Below are positions 25,256-33,937 of a stretch of DNA of 64,000 bases, in pieces (within the stretch, counting starts at the first letter, position 1; each line of letters opens with the position of its first letter). A model generated the notes under the pieces. It had not been told where the DNA came from, made no database searches, and worked only from the letters and a program-made list of their open reading frames with translations. A program made the translations under genes and the position numbers. The stretch spans positions 286,292 to 350,291 of the forward strand of contig NTLF01000019.1 of NCBI GenBank assembly GCA_002631855.1. Direction: 5' to 3'. The stretch is from Zunongwangia sp. ESRF-bin46. Lineage in GTDB: Bacteria; Bacteroidota; Bacteroidia; Flavobacteriales; Flavobacteriaceae.

Positions 25256-26224
25256 ATGCTAAAAGCCGGAGTAATAGGTGCCGGGCACCTTGGGAAAATT
25301 CATTTAAAATTATTAAAACAATCTACTAAATATGAATTAGTAGGTTTTTACGATAAAGACAAAGAAGCTTCAGAAAAAGTAGCATCTGAATTTGGCTATA
25401 AAAGTTTCCCTTCCATGGAAGCTTTAATTGAGGCCTGTGATATGGTCGACGTGGTAACTCCAACGTTATATCATTTTGATACCGCAAAACAAGTAGTTGA
25501 AGCAGGTAAACACTTGTTTATCGAAAAACCAATTACCCATACCGTTCCCGAAGCTGAAGTACTTTTGGAATTAGCAAAAATTCACAACGTCAAAGGACAA
25601 GTTGGGCAGGTGGAACGCTTTAACCCTGCGTTTATGTCGGTAAACCATAAGATTAAAAACCCTATGTTTATCGAATCGCACCGCTTGGCAGAATTTAATC
25701 CGCGCGGTACAGATGTTTCGGTTGTTTTAGATTTAATGATTCATGATATCGACGCCATTTTAAGCGTTGTAAAATCAAAAGTAAAAGAAATTCACGCCAG
25801 TGGTGTTTCAGTTATTAGTGAAACGCCCGACATTGCCAATGCTCGAATCGAGTTTGAAAACGGTTGTGTCGCCAACCTTACGGCTAGCCGAATTTCAATG
25901 AAAAAAATGCGAAAAGCACGATTTTTTCAGCGTGATGCTTACATTTCTGTCGATTTTCTAGAGAAGAAATGTGAAGTGGTGAAAATGAAGGATGCCCCAA
26001 AAACACCGGATGATTTTGCAATGATTCTTACCAATGCAGAAGGTGTAAAAAAACAAATCTATTTCGACAATCCTAAAGTAGATAACAACAACGCTATTTT
26101 AGATGAACTAGAAACCTTTGCCGATTCAATAAAAAATAACACAACCCCAGTTGTAAGTTTAGAACAGGGTACTGAAGCATTGCGAGTAGCGATGCAGATA
26201 ATTTCGAATTTTAAAACATTATAA
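25256..26224 (+). CDS. Gfo/Idh/MocA family oxidoreductase
   Basis: The 322-residue protein begins with the NAD(P)-binding GVIGAGHLGKIHLKLL (Rossmann GxGxxG), then CDMVDVVTPTLYHFDTAKQ and the family motif LFIEKPITHTVPEA (EKP). VLDLMIHDIDAILSVV carries the conserved Asp-x-x-x-His-Asp catalytic set. Members oxidise or reduce sugars and related compounds in the cytoplasm; the substrate cannot be read from sequence. It is followed 5 bases later by the 3-hydroxyacyl-CoA dehydrogenase gene, so the two are co-transcribed. Confidence 0.9.
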   Translation: MLKAGVIGAGHLGKIHLKLLKQSTKYELVGFYDKDKEASEKVASEFGYKSFPSMEALIEACDMVDVVTPTLYHFDTAKQVVEAGKHLFIEKPITHTVPEAEVLLELAKIHNVKGQVGQVERFNPAFMSVNHKIKNPMFIESHRLAEFNPRGTDVSVVLDLMIHDIDAILSVVKSKVKEIHASGVSVISETPDIANARIEFENGCVANLTASRISMKKMRKARFFQRDAYISVDFLEKKCEVVKMKDAPKTPDDFAMILTNAEGVKKQIYFDNPKVDNNNAILDELETFADSIKNNTTPVVSLEQGTEALRVAMQIISNFKTL

Positions 26225-26229
26225 ATACT

Positions 26230-27120
26230 ATGAAAAATATAGCAGTAATTGGAGCAGGAACCATGGGAAATGGAATTGCCCATACGTTTGCACAAAACGA
26301 TTATAAAGTACAGTTAATTGATATCTCGAAAGAATCTTTAAATAAGGGAATAGCTACTATTACCAAAAATTTGGATAGAATGGTCGCTAAAGAAAAGATA
26401 AGCGAAGATGATAAAAAACGTACGCTTGCTAATATTACTACTTACACAAACCTTGTAGACGGTGTAGAATATGCTAGTTTAGTAGTAGAAGCTGCAACTG
26501 AAAATTTAGATTTAAAATTAAAGATTTTTAAAGATCTTGATAAGTATTGTTCAGATGATACTATCCTAGCTAGTAATACTTCTTCTATTTCTATTACTGA
26601 AATTGCTGCGGTAACATCACGTCCAGAAATGGTAATCGGGATGCACTTTATGAACCCTGTACCAATAATGAAGTTGGTTGAAATTATTAAAGGCTACAGC
26701 ACAAGTGCTGAAACCTACAACACAGTTGAAGAGCTTTCAAAAAAATTAAACAAAGTACCTGTAGAAGTTAATGATTATCCAGGCTTTGTTGCTAACCGTA
26801 TTTTAATGCCAATGATCAACGAAGCAGTTGAAACACTTTATAATGGTGTGGCTGGCGTTGAAGAAATTGATACCGTAATGAAACTGGGTATGGCACACCC
26901 AATGGGACCTTTACAATTAGCTGATTTTATTGGGTTGGACGTTTGTCTTTCTATTTTGAACGTAATGTACGACGGATTTAAAAACCCAAAATACGCACCG
27001 TGCCCATTATTGGTAAATATGGTGATGGCAGGAAAAATGGGAGTGAAAAGCGGAGAAGGTTTTTACGATTATTCTGAAAGCAGAAAAGCAGAAACCGTAT
27101 CAAAACAGTTTGCTAAGTAA
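26230..27120 (+). CDS. 3-hydroxybutyryl-CoA dehydrogenase family protein
   Basis: The 296-residue protein starts with VIGAGTMGNGIAHTFAQNDYKVQLIDIS, the NAD-binding Rossmann motif, and has SNTSSISITEIAAV and GMHFMNPVPIMKLVEII with the catalytic His-Asn region, then NRILMPMINEAV and MAHPMGPLQLADFIGLDVCL. This is the short bacterial Hbd/PaaH type, not the fused FadB form. It interconverts 3-hydroxyacyl-CoA and 3-oxoacyl-CoA with NAD(P), in fatty acid oxidation or short-chain metabolism. It follows the oxidoreductase gene by 5 bases and has a terminator after it. Confidence 0.95.
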   Translation: MKNIAVIGAGTMGNGIAHTFAQNDYKVQLIDISKESLNKGIATITKNLDRMVAKEKISEDDKKRTLANITTYTNLVDGVEYASLVVEAATENLDLKLKIFKDLDKYCSDDTILASNTSSISITEIAAVTSRPEMVIGMHFMNPVPIMKLVEIIKGYSTSAETYNTVEELSKKLNKVPVEVNDYPGFVANRILMPMINEAVETLYNGVAGVEEIDTVMKLGMAHPMGPLQLADFIGLDVCLSILNVMYDGFKNPKYAPCPLLVNMVMAGKMGVKSGEGFYDYSESRKAETVSKQFAK

Positions 27121-27156
27121 TTTTTCTTGCTAATCCAAAAATTGAAGTCCTAAACC

Positions 27157-27188
27157 AGGCTCTAAGCTGAGTCGAAGAGCCTTTTTTA
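27157..27188 (+). terminator. Terminator after the 3-hydroxyacyl-CoA dehydrogenase gene
   Basis: AGGCTC (27157-27162) and GAGCCT (27177-27182) pair around a 14-base loop, followed by five more T. It lies only 8 bases before the next start codon, so the DUF1015 message may arise within this region or by read-through. Confidence 0.65.
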
Positions 27189-27195
27189 TAAAAAC

Positions 27196-28434
27196 ATGGC
27201 AAAAATAATCCCTTTTAAAGCTGTACGTCCTACCCGTGATAAAGTGAGTCTTATTGCTGCACGGTCTTACGACAGTTATACCCCAGAACAAAGGGAGTCA
27301 CGCCTTCGGGATAATCCGTTTTCGTTTTTACACATTGTAAATCCTGGTTATAAATACCACAAGGAAATTTCTGGAGAGCAACGTTATTCGTTAGTTAGAA
27401 ACCGCTATCAGGAATTTAAAGAAGATGGTGTTTTTATGGAAGATGAAAAAGCTAGTTTTTACATCTATAAAATTGTAAACCGGGATGGTCTTGAATTTAA
27501 CGGAATCGTCGCTGCAGCCAGCACGGAAGACTACAAGAATAACGTGATAAAAAAGCACGAAGAAACCCTTCAGTATAAAGAAGTTGTTTTTAAAGAATAC
27601 CTAAAGACAGTTGGGTTTAATGCGGAAGCTGTACTACTCACCCATCCTGATAATGAAGAACTTTCCACAATTGTAAGTAACGTAATGGAGACTCGCGCTG
27701 AGTATGAGTTTACTACTACGTATCGCGACACACATTATTTATGGAACGTAAATGATAAAGCCACTGTTTCAAAAATAAATGAAGTGTTTTCTGAAATGGA
27801 AAGCCTTTATATTGCAGATGGTCATCATCGTAGTGCGTCTTCTTTCTTATTGGCAGAAGACCTAAAAGAGGCAAATAACAATCACACCGGAAACGAGCCG
27901 TACAATTACTTTATGAGCTATTTAATTCCTGAAAGTGATTTAAAAATTTATGAATTCAACCGCTTGGTGAAAGACCTAAACGGACTGAGCAAAGAAGAAT
28001 TTTTAATTAAGCTGGATGCGCTTTTCCGTATAGAAAATAGAGGCCTAGAATACTACAAACCCACCCAGAAACAGAATTTCAGTATGTATTTGGATGGAGA
28101 GTTTTATTCGCTTTATCTTCGGAAAAACAGCTACACTATAAACAATGCCCTCGATGCGTTGGATGCTCAAATTTTGTTCACCACTATTTTAAAACCAATT
28201 TTAGGCATTGAAGATTTGCGTAATGATCAACGCATAAAATATACTGACGGAAAAAGCGATATGGCCTACGTACAGACCGTTGTAGACACGGGCGAGTTTA
28301 CGGTAGGTTTTGGTCTATTACCAGTTCGTGTTTCTGAAATGAAGAAAATTGCAGATGAAGAATTAAAAATGCCACCAAAAACCACCTTCGTATTACCCAA
28401 ATTACGCAGCGGAGTCACTATTTACGAGTTTTAG
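27196..28434 (+). CDS. DUF1015 domain protein
   Basis: The 412-residue protein covers the DUF1015 family: IIPFKAVRPTRDKV at the start, SFLHIVNPGYKYHKE, the conserved SLYIADGHHRSASSFL near the middle and FGLLPVRVSEMKKIADEELKMPPKTTFVLPK at the end (in part). The family is cytoplasmic and often sits beside serine-biosynthesis genes in other Flavobacteriia, where it is thought to affect amino acid metabolism; it has no assigned reaction. Next to YggS and downstream of the dehydrogenase here. ATG at 27196 sits just after a terminator T-tract. Confidence 0.9.
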   Translation: MAKIIPFKAVRPTRDKVSLIAARSYDSYTPEQRESRLRDNPFSFLHIVNPGYKYHKEISGEQRYSLVRNRYQEFKEDGVFMEDEKASFYIYKIVNRDGLEFNGIVAAASTEDYKNNVIKKHEETLQYKEVVFKEYLKTVGFNAEAVLLTHPDNEELSTIVSNVMETRAEYEFTTTYRDTHYLWNVNDKATVSKINEVFSEMESLYIADGHHRSASSFLLAEDLKEANNNHTGNEPYNYFMSYLIPESDLKIYEFNRLVKDLNGLSKEEFLIKLDALFRIENRGLEYYKPTQKQNFSMYLDGEFYSLYLRKNSYTINNALDALDAQILFTTILKPILGIEDLRNDQRIKYTDGKSDMAYVQTVVDTGEFTVGFGLLPVRVSEMKKIADEELKMPPKTTFVLPKLRSGVTIYEF

Positions 28435-28502
28435 ATTGTTTAACAAACTTTAGTTTTTACTAAAACTTCCTATTTGTATTTTACTGAAGAAAAGAGAATG
28501 TT

Positions 28503-29156
28503 ATGAGTATTTCAGAAAAAATAAAATCATTTAAAGAGCAATTGCCAGAAGATGTAACGTTGGTTGCCGTTTCAAAAACAAAGCCTGTTTCAGAAATTAT
28601 GGAGGCCTATAACACTGGCCACCGTATTTTTGGTGAGAACAAGGTGCAAGAAATGGAAAGCAAATGGCAGGAAATGCCTAAGGACATTGAGTGGCATATG
28701 ATTGGTCACGTACAACGCAACAAAGTGAAATATATGGCACCGTTTGTGAGTTTAATTCACTCGGTGGACAGCAAACGGTTATTAAAAGAAATTAATAAAC
28801 GTGCCAAAAACGAAGAACGCGTGATTGATTGTCTGCTTCAGATTAAAATCGCCGAAGAGGACAGTAAGTATGGCCTTGATAAAGAAGAGGCTTTAGAATT
28901 GTTAGCTTCGGAAGCCTTTCAGAAGTATGAAAACGTGAATGTTATCGGTTTAATGGGAATGGCTACCTTTACTGATGATGAAAAGCAAATTGCTGCAGAA
29001 TTTCAGAAATTAAAAACCATTTACGACAACACAAAAGAGGAATACAATTTCACAAAGCTTTCAATAGGTATGAGTGGTGATTATAAAATTGCCATTGAAA
29101 AAGGAAGTAATTTGGTACGCGTGGGAAGTGCTATTTTTGGTGAACGGAATTACTAA
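28503..29156 (+). CDS. YggS family pyridoxal phosphate homeostasis protein
   Basis: The 217-residue protein has the TIM-barrel PLP-binding fold of alanine racemase type without its second domain. Visible motifs are VTLVAVSKTKPVSEI (the PLP Lys in SKTKP), GENKVQEMESKW, IEWHMIGHVQRNKVKYM, IHSVDSKRLL, LLQIKIAEEDSKYGL, GLMGMATFT and LSIGMSGDYKIAIEKGSNLVRVGSAIFG (in part). YggS-type proteins bind PLP and adjust its supply to other enzymes and have no known catalytic reaction. It is 68 bases downstream of the DUF1015 gene. Confidence 0.95.
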   Translation: MSISEKIKSFKEQLPEDVTLVAVSKTKPVSEIMEAYNTGHRIFGENKVQEMESKWQEMPKDIEWHMIGHVQRNKVKYMAPFVSLIHSVDSKRLLKEINKRAKNEERVIDCLLQIKIAEEDSKYGLDKEEALELLASEAFQKYENVNVIGLMGMATFTDDEKQIAAEFQKLKTIYDNTKEEYNFTKLSIGMSGDYKIAIEKGSNLVRVGSAIFGERNY

Positions 29157-29202
29157 TAACCATATTACAATTTATATTCAGTAAAAAAGGAGAATAAGAT
29201 AC

Positions 29203-30567
29203 ATGTACGCTATTTTAGATATTGAAACAACCGGTGGAAAGTACAACGAAGAGGGCATTACTGAAATAGCAATTTACCGTTTTGATGGTCATGAAATTGT
29301 AGATCAATTTAGCAGTTTGGTAAACCCAGAACGCTCTATACAGCCTTTTGTGGTGAATTTGACTGGTATAAACAACCAAATGCTTAGAAATGCACCTAAG
29401 TTTTATGAAGTGGCAAAACGTATCATTGAAATTACCGAAGACTGTATTTTAGTAGCCCACAACGCCAAGTTTGACAACCGAATACTAACCACTGAGTTTG
29501 ACCGATTAGGCTATACCTATTCAAAAAAAACGCTCTGCACAGTAGAGTTATCTAAAAAGCTAATTCCCAACCTTCCTTCCTATAGCCTTGGAAAATTAGT
29601 TAAATCGTTGGGCATTCCACTTACCAATAGACATAGAGCACAAGGCGATGCAAAAGCTACGGTTACACTTTTTAAAATGTTACTGAATAAGGATACTTCA
29701 AAAAACATAATCGAGGCGGCTGTTCGTAAAAATCCAAAACGTCAGTTAGAGCCCAAATTACTCGATTTTATAGCAGAAGCCCCTAACGAAACAGGCGTGT
29801 ATTATATGCACCGCGAGGATGGCAAAATTATCTATATTGGGAAAAGCAAAAACATAAAAAAAAGGCTCACACAACATTTCACTTCAGATAACAGAAAATC
29901 GAAACGCATACAGTTGGAAGTTACCAATGTAACGTATGAAAAAACTGGAAGTGACCTTATCGCTCAATTAAAGGAAAGTGAAGAGATTAAGCGCAACAAA
30001 CCCATCTATAATCGTGCACAACGCAAAACGTTATTCAATAACCAGCTTACTTCCTTTAAAGATGACAATGGATATATTAATCTAGCAATTGAAAAGGCAG
30101 ACGGCAGAAAAAAAGCTATTACTACGTTTACAAATTTTCAACAAGCAAAGGCTGTATTGTTTAAAATTACTGAAGACTATAGGCTCTGTCAAAAATTAAA
30201 CGGTTTGCACAAAACACAAGGTAGTTGTTTTCAATATAGTATAAAGGAATGCAACGGGGCTTGCATAAAAGAAGAGCCGCCAAAAGATTATAATGAACGT
30301 GTTCAACAGTTTTTAGATGAAAAAAGCTATAAAAATCAACACATGCTTATTATTGACCGTGGCCGGGATGTCGAGGAGAGATCGGTTGTTTTAATAGAAG
30401 ATGGACAGTACAAAGGCTTCGGGTATTTTAGCTTAAACCATCAAATAACCAATCCGGATATTCTAAAAACGCTAATCAACCCGATGCAAAATAACCGTGA
30501 CGTACAGCATATTATTCAAAACTACCTTCGGAAGAATAAAAAAGTGAAGACAGTAAAGCTTGATTAG
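29203..30567 (+). CDS. DnaQ-like exonuclease fused to a GIY-YIG nuclease
   Basis: The 454-residue protein has two nuclease parts. Residues 1-165 are a DEDDh exonuclease: ILDIETTGG with the metal-binding Asp and Glu, LVAHNAKFDNRIL, and HRAQGDAKATVTLFK. Residues about 185-275 are a GIY-YIG domain like that of UvrC/Cho: NETGVYYMHREDGKIIYIGKSKNIKKRL. The remaining 180 residues include four Cys (LCQKL, GSCFQYSIKECNGAC) and look like a UvrC-like wing. It likely acts in DNA repair. A good Shine-Dalgarno AAGGAG lies 10 bases before the ATG, unusual here. The fusion is common in Bacteroidota, as far as I know. Confidence 0.88.
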   Translation: MYAILDIETTGGKYNEEGITEIAIYRFDGHEIVDQFSSLVNPERSIQPFVVNLTGINNQMLRNAPKFYEVAKRIIEITEDCILVAHNAKFDNRILTTEFDRLGYTYSKKTLCTVELSKKLIPNLPSYSLGKLVKSLGIPLTNRHRAQGDAKATVTLFKMLLNKDTSKNIIEAAVRKNPKRQLEPKLLDFIAEAPNETGVYYMHREDGKIIYIGKSKNIKKRLTQHFTSDNRKSKRIQLEVTNVTYEKTGSDLIAQLKESEEIKRNKPIYNRAQRKTLFNNQLTSFKDDNGYINLAIEKADGRKKAITTFTNFQQAKAVLFKITEDYRLCQKLNGLHKTQGSCFQYSIKECNGACIKEEPPKDYNERVQQFLDEKSYKNQHMLIIDRGRDVEERSVVLIEDGQYKGFGYFSLNHQITNPDILKTLINPMQNNRDVQHIIQNYLRKNKKVKTVKLD

Positions 30568-30625
30568 CTAGTATGGTTTAATTTATTGTGTTTATATTTA
30601 TGTTGGTTTTTAATTAAGCTAAATA

Positions 30626-31447
30626 ATGAACAATAAAAAAACATATTTTTTTTTATTATTAACCTTCATTTGGTCGTGGACTTTTTGGCTTATTGGTTTA
30701 AATCATTTAACAGAAGGGATTACCCAAGAAGCAATTGGTAAGTTTTTAATATTCTTTTTTGCAGGAATTTATGGACCAACTGTTAGTGCTCTTTTAACAA
30801 CTATTTTATTTGAGGGTATAACGGGTATCCTGACTTTGCTCAAGAAACTTTTTATTTGGAAGGTTCCACTAAAAAACTATTTATTCATTATTCTTTTACC
30901 GCTATTTTTTGTCTTAATTGGAATTGGGCTTTATAGTTTATTTATCGGAGATATTGGTAGTTTTGATAGTATGGCATTTCTTTCTATTCCCACTATATTA
31001 TGGGCTGGTTTTTACGCTGGACCTTTAGGAGAAGAATTGGGTTGGCGAGGTTTTTTACTTCCCGAATTTCAAAAAAGATTTTCCAACTTAAAAAGTGCAA
31101 TTTTAATTGGAATAATTTGGTTTGTCTGGCATATACCATTATTCTGGGCCCCTTTCGGAACTTTGGTTAGTGGAGAAGCCATTTCAGCTTTACCACTAAT
31201 AGCATACTTTATAATGTTAAACTGTTTATCGATAATAATAACTTGGTTGGTAATTAACTCTAAAGGGAGTGTTTTAATTGCAATCTTATTTCATTTATCG
31301 ATTAATGCAGGAATAGCATTATTATTTTTTCCTGAACTGAATATGGATTTTAAGAAAGTACATTTATTGTCCAGTATAGGAATACTACTATTTACTGGAG
31401 TGTTAATTGCGAAAAATACGTTGAAAACGAGTGCTAAAAATGTATAA
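30626..31447 (+). CDS. CPBP family intramembrane metalloprotease
   Basis: The 273-residue protein has about eight hydrophobic segments and the CAAX-protease/bacteriocin-processing motifs: GEELGWRGFLLPEFQKR (Glu-Glu-x-x-x-Arg, near residues 136-141) and IWFVWHIPLFW with the metal-binding His, followed by NCLSIIITWLVINSKGSVLIAILFH with the third His. It is an inner-membrane Zn or Mg-dependent protease of the type II CAAX family; substrates are unknown. Its stop codon TAA lies inside an attC-like hairpin, so this gene may itself be the end of a cassette. Confidence 0.88.
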   Translation: MNNKKTYFFLLLTFIWSWTFWLIGLNHLTEGITQEAIGKFLIFFFAGIYGPTVSALLTTILFEGITGILTLLKKLFIWKVPLKNYLFIILLPLFFVLIGIGLYSLFIGDIGSFDSMAFLSIPTILWAGFYAGPLGEELGWRGFLLPEFQKRFSNLKSAILIGIIWFVWHIPLFWAPFGTLVSGEAISALPLIAYFIMLNCLSIIITWLVINSKGSVLIAILFHLSINAGIALLFFPELNMDFKKVHLLSSIGILLFTGVLIAKNTLKTSAKNV

Positions 31448-31552
31448 CTGCAATTACTTCGGTTTCGACTGCGTCCAGATCCACTCGGAATTGCTAAAGT
31501 CTGTGCATAACCCAAAATTTAAGTAACTTTAAAACCGTAACTGACGGTTATA
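31443..31552 (+). repeat. Second attC-like hairpin, about 110 bases
   Basis: The left arm 31443-31465 and right arm 31532-31552 fold on each other: TATAAC / GTTATA, then a region with bulges, ATTAC near GTAA, and GGTTT / AAACC. A variable 66-base top follows. The TATAAC core matches the hairpin at 21756-21812 on the same strand. Confidence 0.55.
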
Positions 31553-31559
31553 TGAAACG

Positions 31560-32027
31560 GTTAACTATTACCGAATGACAACCGTAGAATTAGGAAATAT
31601 AAAGTTAGAAATTGACCAAATAGAAACAGAAAAATTCTATGAAACTCAAAACGGATTTATTTGCGATTGTCCTGACTGCGTAAATTATGTGAGCAAAATT
31701 TCTGATGTTCAATCTGAACTAAACAAACTTGAAAAAAAACTCGGAATTGATTTAACTAAAGATGTTGGGCAAGGAATAGACGAATTAATGCCTCACGATT
31801 TCGACAATTACCATTTGTACGTTATTCCATATTACGTAATCGGAAAATGTTACGTGAATAAAGAAGAATTAAACCGAGAAAACTCTGGACCAATTTGGAC
31901 AAATACGAAACGTGCAAAAAAGAAGCTGACTGAAAATATCTCGTTATCAATCATAAATACAACTGATGATATCGAAATCGAAAATGCAAAAAACATATTA
32001 ACAATTTGGATAGAATTTAAAACGTAA
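31560..32027 (+). mobile_element. Cassette-like unit with an unknown gene
   Basis: Directly after the hairpin, GGTTAACTATTACCGA leads in 15 bases to the ATG at 31575, typical of a cassette with almost no leader. No second hairpin is visible after this gene, where decayed genes follow, so the right end may have been lost. Confidence 0.4.
31575..32027 (+). CDS. Unknown protein with a CxCxxC-like motif in a cassette-like unit
   Basis: The 150-residue product has no signal peptide. It shows GFICDCPDCVNYV near residue 29 (three Cys that could hold a metal), a short coiled-coil-like helix (KISDVQSELNKLEKKLGIDL), and YHLYVIPYYVIGKCYVN. No family is recognised. Its place directly behind an attC-like hairpin, with a very short leader and different neighbours on both sides, suggests transfer as a cassette. 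Cytoplasmic location is expected. Confidence 0.55.
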   Translation: MTTVELGNIKLEIDQIETEKFYETQNGFICDCPDCVNYVSKISDVQSELNKLEKKLGIDLTKDVGQGIDELMPHDFDNYHLYVIPYYVIGKCYVNKEELNRENSGPIWTNTKRAKKKLTENISLSIINTTDDIEIENAKNILTIWIEFKT

Positions 32028-32031
32028 CTAA

Positions 32032-32187
32032 TTGAAAACTCCTAAAAGCCTGCTTATATTTTTACTTATTATTTCAGTAATTGCTTGTTAAAAATCAGAA
32101 AATAAATCGATTATATCCAAAAGTCAGTCCATAGGACTACAAAATGGTGATACATACAATAACAAAGAGACTACATTCTATGTGTAA
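32032..32187 (+). pseudogene. Broken lipoprotein with a stop right after the lipobox Cys
   Basis: From a TTG at 32032 the frame encodes a lipoprotein signal (LKTPKSLLIFLLIISVIAC). The codon after the Cys is TAA (32089-32091); the frame then stays open for 31 more codons (KSENKSIISKSQSIGL...) before the next stop at 32185-32187. A one-base change from AAA would restore the expected Cys-Lys start of a mature lipoprotein. The remaining mature part is very short, so it is also truncated. Confidence 0.5.
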
Positions 32188-32191
32188 CTCC

Positions 32192-32269
32192 TCACTTTCC
32201 CCCTACCCACTCTTCAAATTTTAAAATAGCTTCGGCAAGTAAAAGTTTCCTTTCGGACAGAAAAGCAAC
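32192..32269 (-). pseudogene. Possible C-terminal fragment of a lost gene
   Basis: A 25-codon minus-strand frame ends VAFLSERKLLLAEAILKFEE..., with amphipathic helix-like and codon use resembling a real protein tail. It has no start codon or upstream part. I cannot name the parent gene. Confidence 0.25.
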
Positions 32270-32357
32270 CTATTCGTCCTAACCTATTTGTTTTCAGTGA
32301 GTTTATATCGTTACTTCGGGAAACGATTCAGTTAAAACTACTTAAAACAACCAAAAC

Positions 32358-32912
32358 ATGAAAAACATATTCCTTTTAGGACTTGCAATAGTCCTTATCA
32401 CAAGCTGCGAAAGTAATGTAAAACAACGCTACACCCAGCAATCACCCGAAATTGAAACCTATAAACAGATGATTTCAGATTATGAAAACCAAAACTGGGA
32501 AGCAATGGCCAGCCACTATGCCGATACGGCAAAAATAATGAACAATGTTACCGAAAAAAACGCAAAAACCATTGCCGAAGAGGTGAAAACGGGCAAAGAA
32601 GATGCTTCTTTTTTTTCCAGTTGGAGTTATGTGGACGGAGAATCTGAATACGAAATGGTAACAACAGACAAAGGTGAAACGTGGGTGAACTTTTGGGGAC
32701 TTTGGGAAGGTACCCTAAAGTCAAATAACAAAGTTTATTCTATTCCCGTACACATAACCGCCCGTTTTGTAGATGGTAAAATTGTAAGGGAACTGGGTTA
32801 CTGGGATATTTCTAAAATCGTAGCAGATAGGATGCAATTAAAAGAGAAAGCTGATCTAGAAATCATGAAAGATTCAACAATGGATGCAAAAACCAGTATG
32901 AAAGAAGAATAA
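32358..32912 (+). CDS. NTF2-like (SnoaL-type) lipoprotein
   Basis: The 184-residue lipoprotein has Cys17 (LITSC). Residues 35-150 look like an NTF2/SnoaL-type fold: IETYKQMISDYENQNWEAMASHYADTAKIMNN (in part), then strands ending FVDGKIVRELGYWDISKIVADRM. Such folds bind small ligands or act as isomerases, but no active site is evident. The tail is acidic and Met-rich. It opens a same-strand series of small exported proteins. It is 17 bases before the epimerase gene and probably co-transcribed with it. Confidence 0.7.
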   Translation: MKNIFLLGLAIVLITSCESNVKQRYTQQSPEIETYKQMISDYENQNWEAMASHYADTAKIMNNVTEKNAKTIAEEVKTGKEDASFFSSWSYVDGESEYEMVTTDKGETWVNFWGLWEGTLKSNNKVYSIPVHITARFVDGKIVRELGYWDISKIVADRMQLKEKADLEIMKDSTMDAKTSMKEE

Positions 32913-32929
32913 ATTTAATCTCAAAACTA

Positions 32930-33874
32930 ATGAAAACAGTAGGAATTATTGGTGGATCGGGCTTTATAGGAAGCCACATTACCAAGAAATTTTTGAAAAA
33001 AGGTTTCAACGTAAAAGTATCGGTAACCGATATAAAAAAGAGCGAGAAGTACGAACATTTGTTCAACCTAGGAAATTCGGACAGCCTCAACATAACTCCA
33101 TTAAGGGTTGAAAACCTAGAGGCCTTAAAAGATTTTATTAGCGATTGCGAAATTGTCATTCATGGAGGCACCCCTTTTCAATTAGATGTAAAAGACCCTC
33201 AAACCGAGCTTTTTGATCCTACCATAAAAGGGACTGAAAACTTTCTCGAAGCCATAAGTGAAACACCAGGAATTGAAAAAGTGATTTTTATCGCTTCGGT
33301 AGCTGGATGGAACACGAACTTTCCTATGCCAGCTGGCACAAAAGGTTTTAACGAACCTTTTGATGAAACAGAAGAACGGTATACAAATCCAGAAAGTCAC
33401 CCATATGCACAGGCTAAATTTATAGCTAACCAAACTGTGGAAAAGTTTATAAATGAGCATCCCTCTTTGCATTTTGAAATCACATCGGTTTCTCCCGTTG
33501 CAGTTATGGGGAATTCGTTGAGCAACCGGAAAGATTCCACCTCAACAGGTTTACAGTTTTTAATAAAGAATAAACTCGCACCTGACGATTTTATAAAAGC
33601 GCTTTACGATAACGATGTACCTTTTGCGATTGTTGATGTTGAGGATGTAGCAAACGCAGTTTTTAAAGCAGCCACTACAAAAGGGCTACATGGTAAAGAT
33701 TATTTATTAAGCAGCGAAACGTATAAAGTATCAGATATGCACGCCATGTTAAACCAAAGACAGCCAAAAAACAAACCTAACATTGTTTATAAAAACAACC
33801 TGGCAATGACCGATTTGGGAGTTCGGTTTAGACCAGTACAAGAAACATTAAATGGTTATTCCGAACAACTATAG
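32930..33874 (+). CDS. NAD(P)-dependent epimerase/reductase (extended SDR)
   Basis: The 314-residue protein starts VGIIGGSGFIGSHITKKFLKKGF, the GGxGxIG Rossmann motif of extended short-chain dehydrogenases. EIVIHGGTPF and EKVIFIASVAG follow; the Tyr-x-x-x-Lys catalytic pair is YAQAKF. FVNDVEDVANAVFKAA-like DVEDVANAVF and a variable C-terminus complete the fold. It resembles dihydroflavonol-4-reductase-like members rather than sugar epimerases. It lacks a signal peptide, unlike its neighbours, so it works in the cytoplasm. The substrate is unknown. Confidence 0.85.
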   Translation: MKTVGIIGGSGFIGSHITKKFLKKGFNVKVSVTDIKKSEKYEHLFNLGNSDSLNITPLRVENLEALKDFISDCEIVIHGGTPFQLDVKDPQTELFDPTIKGTENFLEAISETPGIEKVIFIASVAGWNTNFPMPAGTKGFNEPFDETEERYTNPESHPYAQAKFIANQTVEKFINEHPSLHFEITSVSPVAVMGNSLSNRKDSTSTGLQFLIKNKLAPDDFIKALYDNDVPFAIVDVEDVANAVFKAATTKGLHGKDYLLSSETYKVSDMHAMLNQRQPKNKPNIVYKNNLAMTDLGVRFRPVQETLNGYSEQL

Positions 33875-33937
33875 AAGATAAAATCAAGTAAATCAATTTT
33901 AACCAGTCAGCTAAATGTTGGCACAACACTAAACATT

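Larger units (their letters stand above)
32028..32357. other. Decay zone with two gene remnants
   Basis: The 330 bases contain no intact gene. A broken lipoprotein frame lies at 32032-32187 on the plus strand and a protein tail at 32192-32269 on the minus strand; both are listed. The remainder, to the next ATG at 32358, holds a small hairpin (ATCGTT / AACGAT at 32307-32327) upstream of the lipoprotein gene. Confidence 0.5.
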
